DNA from: Albugo candida
Lineage: Eukaryota; Oomycota; Peronosporomycetes; Albuginales
Length of the DNA stretch: 64,000 nucleotides
Assembly (NCBI GenBank): GCA_040437565.1
Contig: JBDOQK010000031.1
Span: 124,001-188,000 of the forward strand
Reading direction: 5' to 3'
This document shows, one piece after another, positions 1 through 11,385 of this stretch (position 1 is the stretch's first letter; the number at the start of each line of letters is the position of its first letter). Position numbers and translations under genes: made by a program. Under the pieces are notes generated by a model. It did not search any database. It saw only the letters and a list, made by a program, of their open reading frames with translations, and was not told the DNA's origin.

Positions 1-3000
1 ACATTCGCTGCAGTGAGTTATCACCACAGTGCTGTAGTTTCAAACAATGGCGATCTCTTGACATTTGGAATGAATGATAGTGGTCAGCTTGGGCTCGATC
101 ACGCGCAACATCAGCACACCCCTCAGCTAGTCGAGACACTCTCTAGCCAAAAAGTTTGCAAAGTTGCTTGTGGCCTGTATCATACCGTGGTGATCGTCGA
201 TAATGGAGAAGTGTACTCTTTCGGGAAGAATGAATATGGCCAACTTGGTCTGTCTCACACGCAGAACACCAAAGTCCCAATGCTTGTCAAAATACCACCC
301 GCTCCTCGAACGCCAATCTCAGATACGGTCAATAAGGCAGTCCAAGTCTATTGTGGATATTATCACACTGTTGGAATCCTGGAATGCGGTAAGGTGGTGA
401 CGTGGGGTCGAAATGATTATGGTCAGCTCGGAATCGGCAGCAAGGATCACAAAAGTGTTGCTCAATATGTTCCTCTTCCACTCACGTCTCGAGTTAAAAA
501 AGCTTCCTGTGGTTGTTATCATACGCTCATACTTCTCGTAAATGGACGTGTTATGGTATTTGGTCGCAACAATAAAGGACAATTGGGTGTTGCTTCCCGC
601 TCTCTTCCCTCTGCCGACTTGCCACTACCAATCCCATTGCATCCATTATCATCCGATGAAGTGGTTTATGTTTCTGCTGGATTTTATTGCTCCTATATTC
701 TCACAGGAAAGGAAGCAAGTGACCAAGTTCAAGATATATGTGGTGATCCATCGACGACTTCACCCGAAGAAATGACAGGTCGTGCTTTGAGGACTTCAGA
801 CAAACTATTCCAGGATCTGATGAAGCAAATGGATCAGTATTCGGAATGTATGCAAAAGCTGAACACAAACACATGCGCTAGTGAATACCCGGTCGTTGTT
901 GCATCAAAAAGGATGAACGTCGCATCCGGTAGGACGCTCGCTTTGGTGAAATTATACAGCGCATCTTGGGCACTTGTTCAAGGACTAATGTATCAGTCTG
1001 TAAAGCTGGAAAATGAGACAACAAAAAAGACTGTCGGAGCCCAGAATCCCGTGTTGCTTTCTCTACTTGATTTTTTGTTGACCATCTTCCAGTCGTCAAA
1101 GTCTTTGCAATCTGCCAAGGCTTTAGAAACTCAGTCGTTGGTACGATTTTTAGAGGTCAAGTGTGAGGACGAAAAGGGAGGCGTGAGCAACTCTTGTTTC
1201 TCGTTTCGGAACGCTTCTCTAGGTCTCACAAGATGTTTGCTAACGCTCAAAAGTATCCCAAGTCTCTCATGTCCGACCCAAGCTTCATGGCTTCAGGATT
1301 TATGCCCTCAACTTCTCAACAATCAAGTGTTGTCGATTTTGCTTTATTGCGGCTCAATGAATGACGGGATCTGCTCGATATTGGCTGCAAATAGCTCTGT
1401 GATTGCACACACATTATCTAATTTTGAATCCAATGACCTGACAACAGCAATGATCTCATTTCGTCTCGCGATGTTGCTATTTCCTTTCCATTCCGTGATC
1501 GAAATCAACAATATTTATCGAGAGAAGACTTCGCGTCCGTCTGGCAACGTGCTGCATACATTGATTCTTTTGGTCGGACGTCCCTTAATCACCCGGCCAA
1601 AGCTTTGTCATCATGAACTGGGTATTGAGTGTTGCATTACACGTCCCTGCGAGAGATCTTCTTGTGTGAAAAAGTCTTGTCGTACTTGGAGTGAAAAGGT
1701 TCCGAATGCGTCTGAAGATCACACATTGGCACGCTTACTGGATCGCTATCATGTCGCTCTTGCAAAGTCTGATGAGGCTGTTGCATTACTCCGCTATATG
1801 ACAACGTTCCCTTCGTGGAAAGCTGCTGTGAACGAATCGGTGATCTTGGCTCTGCAGAAACAATGCAGGATTGATGATATGGTACACTCTATAGCCACTT
1901 ACTACCTGCGACTACAAGACAACACAGCCAGCTACGAGGACGATAAGAGGGATGATGACACCATACGTCAAGCCGAGGTCACAGAAGTTAACAGAGATAC
2001 TTCAGATGATGAGAAGCTCAGTAACGATGTCAATTTGGCTGAAAAAGAAGCTCTCAAACGCTTTGTGAAAGCCCGGGAAGCCCTTGATGATATTGCATGT
2101 ATAATGGCTGCAGTCGCAATCTATGGTGGTCACTCCGAGTCCCTTCGTGAAGGATGTGCTGTCATCTCACCTGCAAAAGAACTCTCAACATCGAAAAGCT
2201 CTGTAGGAACCTTGAGCAACGTGGAACTGGATAAGAGCACTCTTGAGCCTATGGCTACTATCTTACTTCCTGAGGCTGGAACAGGAAAGTCAAACCTTCA
2301 AACTGGAAAGACAAAACCCAACTACATCTTCAACGATGGAGTTGGTACTTCCAATATTTTCATGATGAGCACCGCCAGCAATATATCGAAACAAGTTCGC
2401 TTTCCTCTGAAGCAATTACGAGCTCTGGAAAAAATTCCACCCATGTTTTCTATCTTTGATGATATACAAACAGCTATATCCTTACTATCGTCACTGAGCA
2501 CGTTCCAGCTCCATCGTTACTCAGCTAATGGAGAAGAAAGCTATCCGGGAATGCCACAGCTTGAGCAGGGTCAGCTTGATGTCCTTGCTCCTATTTGTGG
2601 AGAATTCTTAGAGTCTGTACAAAATCAGCTACACTGGAGGTCCACGAAAGCCTTATACACGATATTCAAACAAGTGTCCTTGCCAATGAAAAGTGAGGAG
2701 CTATCAACACCGATTTCTGGATTGTTAAATAAGAAGATAATAAGCACTCTTGCTGCCATCATCAACGATGAAAGCCTGTTGCTAGGATCTAATAATATCT
2801 GTGATACGAATGAGAATCAGGACACATGCTGGCAAGGATCTCAATGCAAGGAAAGACTTGACAATCGCTGGCTCAATACGCAGATCAGAAAAGTGTACCT
2901 GGGTGCTCAGAGAGCATTAGATTCTACCATAGATCATCATGAAATTAAGGTCAGAGATGCAGTCATGAAAAAGATGGACGATGAGGACGCAATAAACTGG

Positions 3001-6000
3001 GGTCTTGATGCGATCCAGTCACCGAAAAAAGGCTATGAGCCTGCTTCAAAAAAGGGTAAGCCCCTGATAAAGCAGCAATGTTCGCATGACCATACACCAG
3101 GGTTGGATCAACCAGATCAATCAACTTCCAATACCAGAATCACCATTCCAACTGGAGCGTGGGGTGTGTTGTATCCTCTACCACTTTTACAAGACGTAGA
3201 TGGATCCACATCGGATGAAACTCCATTGAGCACAGCTCCATTTCCGCTGGTGACATCCGTAGTTCGCGTTGGACGGGCACCAGATTCGTGTGATATGGTT
3301 ATTAATGACAAAAGTGTAAGTGGAAGGCACTTTCACCTTCGACGCATCCACGGAAATGATGGGGAACAGTGTTTTGAGCTACAAGACTTTAGCAAGAATG
3401 GAAGTATCGTCAACGGTGTACGCGTCCACGGTACAAGTACCCGCATCAGCCCAGGAACGCGTATTTCAATAATACTATCCCGTGGCGGCCTTGCAAGTTT
3501 TGAATTCCAAATACGTGAGTCCGATAGCACGGGTCTTTTATCCATGGCAGATGCAGGAAGTCGCTTATCATTATCCAATCCACTATTCCAGCGCATGCCA
3601 CCTCCGACATTGATAGCCTCCGGAAGACAATCAAACGTGTACGATGGAGGAGGTAACAGTAGTGAGCTTCAGCACTCAGTTGGCACGGAAACAACCACGG
3701 CCTTTGATGGGAATCCATCGACTGCATATGAACCAAGAAGTCCTGCGCAATTACAAAATCGTGGGGCTAACGAAACAATTACACAAGCTGCTACCGATGG
3801 AGCACGTGTTGGTGCAAGACGACAAAGCCTCAATCGGATAGATGCTTTCCGAAGTAGATTTACTTCTCAAGGACTGAGGCTGATAACCTCTGTCACGGAG
3901 AGTGATGTCCCACGTGCATTGGTCTCTCCTAATCCAGCGATTGATTCACCGAGGATGAGTGGCTTCAATTCACCTCGATCTTCCATTTTCCAGATGCCAG
4001 GAACTCCTTCGGTGGGCTCACCTGCGGGAGGCACATGTACCAATACACCTACACTCCATGGTATTTTATCTCCTGCCTCTTATCAGCAGCACGAGAGCTC
4101 CGCTGCTTATGAAACAAATGCAAATACAAGTCCCCCATCGGCTTCAAATAGCTGTAGCGAGGAAGCAATGATCAATGAGGCTTTAAGAATGGTTTTGGGG
4201 AAAGAGAACCTTCCACGAGAAAAAGTACATGAAGTAGCCAAATCCCGAATCCCATACCTCGGTAGACTACGAACAATGCTTCCAATGTCACTCGGCAACA
4301 GCGAATCAGCAAACACAATCAGTTCTAGCAAGGAGAAATGCCAAATTGATTACACTGCACGCGCTGTTGAGTTACGGTCACGTGTTCACGATCAGTATGG
4401 ATATCAAGTTGCATTCGAATACTGTGAGGAAGCGCTCGTGTGTTCAAATGGAGACCTGAGTGCTGCTTTTCTCCAGTTACAGAGTGCAATCGAGGAAGTC
4501 ACATCCCGACAGAAAGCCGTCACACCTCTCTCATTCAACTCATTCTATTTGGCTCAACTCTTGCACCGAGATGAGAACACCTGTACAGAGGCGCTGGCTG
4601 CAGCTGGTAATAATCTCAGCGACGCGCTACTCCTCCTTTTGAATCAAGACACATCACTCGTACGACAGCCCGCGGAGCTCAACATGGCACAGGCTATCAA
4701 CTATTCAAGTAATAGACAATCTCCGGAAGATAATTATCTGAGGTATCAGGATCCTATGGAGGAGAATCCTTCGTATGTTCTGACCGAGTCGAGCAGTCTG
4801 ATCGATATTGATGCATCGGTGGAGCCAGTACCAATACGTCGTGGCTGGACTTCAACCAGACGAGATCCTTCCAAACGTTCAAAAGAGAATTCTCCTGTCA
4901 AGTTTTGGACTTGGCTTCAATGCAACGCTTCCGCAAATGAGACAATCGGTACCACGAGCTATTACGAGGCCCACATTGAGGAAATCAAAACTGGAACGTT
5001 TATGATGGCTGTGTATGCACGCAAGACTCTGCTTCATTTATTGAGACTGTGTGATGCTTCAGGATATAACGTTGAAGAAGACGTGTTTGCATCCTTCTCG
5101 ACAGCTACATTTCGTCGACTTGTTTTGTCGATGCGAGAAGAACCTGAGAAACAGAAAGGAGATGTCGTATTGCAAACGCTGCAATCAATTCTTAAGAGAA
5201 TGGTTTTGAAGGCTCTTGAAAACTCCTGTGGATGCAACTCTATGGTTTCCATACTGAAACAATCACAAGCAATCTCTATTTTGATGTCAGAGATCGATGA
5301 TTGCGATCCACGATCATCAATGTCAAAGTCGTTCATGATGCGTATGTTTGCATCTTTCCGGATGATGGAACAGTCAGAAAAGAACAAAAATACGACACAA
5401 TGCATCGTGAAAGAACAGAAAGCACCGATTTCACAGCATTTATTCATTGACGCAATCCTGCATATCCTATCGAGGAGCTATTCTGATTCCAACCCGACAA
5501 TGTTATGGGATTCAACCGGAGCAAGTATCTCTCTACAGAGAGAGCCTATTTACTGGAAAGGACCACTCACTCTCGAATGTGGCCTGGATGTCGTTTTAGT
5601 CAATACACTTGATCGTTTATGGAGCCTTGCAGCACCTGATCCATTGCTTCAGTATCGCCATAAATGGAGGAATCAAACGAACGGGAAGAATGATGAGAAT
5701 TTGATCTGGATAAAGGGATCCTACGATAGTCATCTGACATTGTGGAGACCTGTTATTCCGTTTGATTTGACGTCGTCGTCATCCGCCGGAGGTAGGCACC
5801 AACAGCCTAGAACTACCGGACAGCACTTACTGGAAGATGAAAACAATTGGTACAGTCTTGGTGACATTCTCACTTGTACTAATGAAGTTAGTGAAGCATC
5901 TCCCAAGACAGCAGTACTCATCGTATACGATCACCATGACGGTCTGCTAGCCTCCCCGCTTGGCTTCCATCGCATTGATGTCACAGGAAAAGGCCTTCCT

Positions 6001-9000
6001 TTGTGTACATCGGACACCAGCCCTGAATTGTACAAGAAGCAGCAACGTTCAATATGGTGGCCAATTGCACCCCCTGGATATATTTCACTAGGCTGCGTCG
6101 CAGGCACAAAGCACGAACCGCTCCTGTCTCCCAGTTGTGACTCGGTGCGATGCGTGAGGCGAGATCTCGTTCTCCAGTCGACTGAGACTCATTACGCCTA
6201 TCATTCGAAACAAAATCACTTGGAAGGAGAAGAAGTCGATCAACGACCTAACATCGTCTTGCGGGTCACCCGTGAAGATTTCGTTGGCGGAACAGTTTTT
6301 CCATCCTCCCTGGTCGCTGAAGACACAGCTGATTCTCAGTATCAACAAATCTCCGTGCTGAAGCTAAGCGAGGAAGATAAAATTCTATGTGGTCCCGTGA
6401 CTGTCAAATCGGTTTTGCAATTCGTCAAAGCTTATGTGTGCTGTAAGCACTTTGAAAGTAAGGAAGAAGAAGCGCAGAATGACAAGGCACCGTCTGCATT
6501 GGCTCATTCATTGTTTATATTGTTGAAGAAAGTCGTCACGGAATCAAATCCGGCTTCCGCTACTGTTGCAGTATGTGTGGTTCGAGCAATGATATCGGTG
6601 ATAAGAAAAGGAGAGCAGTGGAACGATAAAGCTGGTCTCTTGTTCTGCCGATCAAAGATCATGAAGCTATATCAGGAACAGGAAAATGGATTGATGGTCA
6701 ATTCTCTATGTCAGGCATTGGTCGAACTACTTTTAACCGTGCAGGATCACAATCACGGAAAGGAGGTGGAAAGGATGCAAGCCTGCACACGAAATTGCTC
6801 CAACTTGACGTCTCCGTACCGCTTCCAATTTTCTCGACAAGTGACCAACGAAATGCTAGTCAGCCATTCCTCCAAAATCCTTGTGACAAGATACGCTGCT
6901 GAGGATGAGCGCAAATTCCTACTCGAGTATCATCCAGACCATCCATCCAGCGAAAAGAAGATCAAATACAACCTGGAGGAAGATTTTCATTCGTGTCGAT
7001 TTGAAAACACACCCGAGTTGCGAGTTCTAATGCACGGGGAATTGAAAGCCGAAATTGTATATTACGAGTTGACCATAATGGAATGGAAGGATGGAAGCGT
7101 TTTCACGGATGGTACTGAAAAGAGCGCTCATGGATTCCCTGTGTTTGCTCTTGGTTTCTCTGCAGTCGACTATGCGCTTGAGGGTCCATGTATCGGTATG
7201 AGGAGTCGATTTACAGCCGACGCAACCACACCATCTCGTTCCTACAGTTTCCTTCCTTTCAATTCCACGGTAAACACGTCGGATCCTCATGTAGATCAAT
7301 CAAGATGGAATGATCAAGTGCCTCCTTCCATCACGACTGGAGATAACTTTGGTTGTGGTATCCGTCTCGATTCACAGGAGATCTTTTTCACCAAGAATGG
7401 GTATCTACTCGGAACCACCTTTTTCTCGGTCGAGCATCCATCTGCATTACATCCCACCATTTCGTGTAGCACCGATTGCAAGCTTCTGATCAATTTTGGC
7501 TCATTAAGTCATCAGAGTTCCACTCCTAACGATCACGAATCAGGATCAAATGGAGCGTTATTAGACGTAATCGACAGCGGCTGTGTGGATCCTGGTAGCC
7601 ATATCCCCATGAATTTTCATTATCGATTCGGCTCGATGGACTTTGAAAACTTGATGGCTGCATTTGAATGGTTTGAACCTATCTATCAAGTCTACGGAAT
7701 AATGAAAGCTATGCTGGGTCCAAAGTTGGAAGATTATCACAACAAGAGCGCGTGCAGTATGAATACGATAGACAGTAAGCTAGTCAAGCATCTACCTGAT
7801 GAATTTATGCTGTCAGCGGACACTTTTCTTGCCGAAATAGCTGAAGATGTTTGTCTCCGAGTGGAAAGTAAACATCCTTACGATCTTGAACTCCAGGAGG
7901 CTTTTGTCAACATTCCTCTGGCAAGCTCTATACGCGTACGATTGAGCTCTTCATGTCGAACCGATCCATCACATTGTCTTCAAATTCTACAAGGCGGTGA
8001 TACATCTGCAGAGTCTGATCTTGATGGAAGAGTCGTGCACACAGGCTCCACAAGCGTGGAGTCGGAAGTTCGAGCGTTTACCGGATCTTGTGGTGGTCAA
8101 GAAGTAATGATTGAAGGCGATCGATTCATATGGCGATTCCCAGTACAATCAAACTTTCAAAGTCGTGTTGATCGTGTGAGAAAAGGTCCCTACCTGAGGC
8201 TTGAGAATCGAGACACAAGATTATCACTTACGCGAGACAAAGGGTGGCAAACTGCGATCGGTGTGGCGAGGTTTGACGGCGGTGTGCATATCTGGGAAAT
8301 ACGCATTTCGTTTGTCACTGCAAGCTCCAACATATTTTTGGGAATTGCTCGAAAGGATGTGAGATTAGATTCTTACCTTGGTAAAGATAATCGAGGCTGG
8401 GGATGGATAGGAAATCGGGCTCTTTGGCATAATGGCAGCAAACAACGTGGGACCTATGGAGAGAAATTTAAGAGCGGAGATCTCGTACGAATGACGCTCG
8501 ATCTGAAACGAGGAACGTTATCTTTTGCGTTGAATGGAAAAGATTTGGGTATTGCTTTTGGGCCGGGGGGAACAGGCTCAAGACTGGATGGAGTATTTTA
8601 TCCAGGTTTTGCACTTTACAACCAGCGCGATTGCATCGATCTAATCGGAGGCCATCGTGTCGATGATGGGCATGAGTTTGCAAGAACCCCCGGTCCTGGA
8701 ATGACAGAAAACACGATGGAAGAAGGAGACACGGAGTTTTATAGTGATGAAGACGATCAGCTTGACAGTGAAGATTCCAGTTTACGACTTGAGGCAGCGA
8801 CGGCATTGACCCAAATGGGGTTTCCATTAGATTGGTGTATGTACGCTCTTCGTCAACGTGATGATGATGTTGAGCAAGCTGCGGACTTTTTACTCGCGAA
8901 TCTTCACGTGATGGATGGGATTATCAACGAAGAAATGGAAGATCAACGTCGTCGCCAACTTCGGTCGAATGAACGAGGAAATCGGGATATTGGTGATTCA

Positions 9001-11056
9001 GTGACATCAGCAGTGGGAGACTCGTCGATTGAATCGCACAACGCTGGCTCAGACGCAGAGGTCGTGGGAGAAGAAGAACAAACTGATTCTGAAAATTGGG
9101 GAATCGCGTTTACTGCCGTGCCCGAATTCTCCCTCACTGGTCGTAAACTTTTAGCTGCCAGATACACTAAAAAGCTACAGCAATTGCATTCGGATCAATC
9201 TGTCTTCACACTAGAGCACGATGAAGCGATTACTCGAATTGTCAACGAAGTCTGTGAAAGTCGAGCGGAAGGGCTTCTTAGTTGTGATCCCTTGCGTATG
9301 GCCCCTAAGGAGTTTTCTCCAACTGATGAGCATCTACGGAAATTTCGCTGCCTGGAGACGATATCACTATGTCAGCTTCAAAAGCGATTTCTAATTCTAC
9401 GCAATTTCAACAGCAGACTGCAGACATCGCTCTCATTTGTCGACTTTATGGCCGAGTCAGAGAACTCAGTGCTTGTAAAGGGAATTCACTTTTTACGAGG
9501 TCTGATCTTTCAGCATGTCAAATTGACTTGGTGGCTTGGAGTTTTGCGTGAGCAACAAGCTCCGGTCTCCGCAAGGCCAGAAATTGAGATTGACCGACAT
9601 CGTACCTTTGATTCAACCGAGCAATCCGACATCAAAGACACAGTGTTCTACCAGGCATTCACACAGCTTCATTGCATACAGCCTTCCCTGTTGCGTGGTT
9701 CAGATCGAGCCTTTAAATGCCAATTTGCAGGCGAATTTGGTGATGACTTTGGTGGCCTGTATCGTGAATGTCTCGCACAAGTAAGCTGTGAGCTACAGTC
9801 AAAAGCTTTACCGCTATTTCAACCATGTCCCAATGCTTACAATAGCACGGGTGAAAACCGAGAGCAATATGTTCCGAATGTACAGGCGAGAAGCGACAAT
9901 CAAAACATACAAATGAACGAGTTCCTTGGCAAGCTTATAGGAATTGCCATTCGCACGAAAACTCCTCTGGATCTGAATCTGCCAACAGTAGTGTGGAAAT
10001 TGCTTGTCGGAGAACCTGTTTGTCGACAGGACATTGAACAGATTCATCAAGGCTGCTTCCAGGTACAACGGCTAGAAAACTACTGCTCAAACGAACGTAC
10101 TGAACCTGTATTTGCTTTAGATTGTGGACACCATTCAAAACATCCAAGCTCATGGCATCACCGAGAGCATGTTTGACGAGATCGTTGATACAAACTTCAC
10201 AGTGATTTCAAACACAAATGAAGTCGTTGAACTCGTGCCGGGTGGTGAAGATGTTAGAGTGACGTGGCAAGACAAGGAGATATATGCTCGCGCTGTAGAG
10301 AATCATCGCTTAAATGAATTCCGCCCGAGTTGTGATGACATATTACGTGGAATTGCGACGATTCTCCCGGCCAACACATTATCCTTATTCACGTGGAAAG
10401 AGTTCGCAACACTTGTGTGTGGTAAAGCTACAGTTGATATCGATCTACTGCGACGACGGACGGTGTATGGAGACGGATGCCAAGCGAACGATCCCCATAT
10501 TGTCTACTTTTGGCAAATTCTGAGCGAGTTTACCGATGAACAAAAGTCTTCATTTCTTCGATTTGTTTGGTAAGAGTTGCTCCGGTTGCTGATGTTTCGA
10601 CTCTGACAATGTGAATTTCTTCGCAGGGGTCGATCTCGCTTACCAACTCACGCAGCCGATTTCACACAAGATTTTAAAATATCAGGTCTTCCAAAAGCGG
10701 CGATGAAACCCGACGCTTATCTTCCGGTCGCACATACATGTAAGCATCTTTCTCGACGAATATACCTCGAGATTGTAGCTAAAAGACGATCGTTTTGCGA
10801 AGGCTTCTTTTCGGTGGATTTGCCGGCGTACACTTCGAAAAAAGTTATGCACGAAAAACTGTTGTACGCAATCACACATTGCCAATCCATTGATGCGGAT
10901 AATACGACGCTAGCTCAGCGAGCGGGTCAAGGGATCAACTGGACAAACTTGAATGCGGCTACTGCATCAGAAGCGTCCTCGGCACCTGCATCAAGAGGTC
11001 TTTCATCGGACCCCACAGCCTCGAGGCCTACTACCACACAGAGTTTGGGACTTTAG
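1..11056 (+). CDS. Giant HERC-like HECT E3 ubiquitin ligase (RCC1-FHA-SPRY-SPRY-UBA-HECT), 5' partial
   Basis: Transfers ubiquitin to substrates through a HECT active-site cysteine. The frame is open from base 1, so the start lies outside the window. Exons 1-10062, 10121-10569, 10627-10739 and 10803-11056 join in phase (3,626 codons with stop). Domains seen: RCC1 propeller repeats (residues ~1-240, repeated GQLG), FHA (~1080-1170; SGRHFHLRR, FSKNGSIVNG), two UBA/CUE-like helical segments (~1455-1550), SPRY (~2345-2500), a second SPRY (~2735-2890), UBA (~2930-2970; ALTQMGFPLDW), and HECT (~3220 to end; EFGDDFGGLYRECL, VELVPGG, GRSRLP, LPVAHTCFF). The catalytic Cys codon is split by the last intron (10740-10802). 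RCC1 plus HECT is the HERC plan; an FHA (phosphothreonine-binding) module is unusual there. Family certain; substrates unknown. Confidence 0.93.
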
Positions 11057-11385
11057 CGCATTGACTAATATATTTCGCAATATGCCTTCATATATGTGTC
11101 ATTACTATTTCGAATGAAAGCATCCTCGTGCAAACGTCTCCATCATCCTTTCTTGACGATCTTTGCAATTTATCTTGGCTTTTATCTCCTTTTTCATTCG
11201 GCCTGCAAAGTGCTATATGTTGGTGGCCGACGTCCCCAAACAGCACGCTGCAAGATGATCCGAATCATCTTCTTTCGATTCAGCCTGCTGGGTAACTGGT
11301 CAGCTAAACGTAGAGACTGCAGGTTACGGTCTCGTACCGAGTCATCTCGAATGAGTGTGATCATGCAAAGTGTACAACGCGATGA

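Noticed and set aside
2255-2330. AGTGKS-like stretch in the HECT ligase suggesting a P-loop
   Set aside because: Spacing does not fit GxxxxGK[ST] and no Walker B or fold follows; a chance match in a linker.
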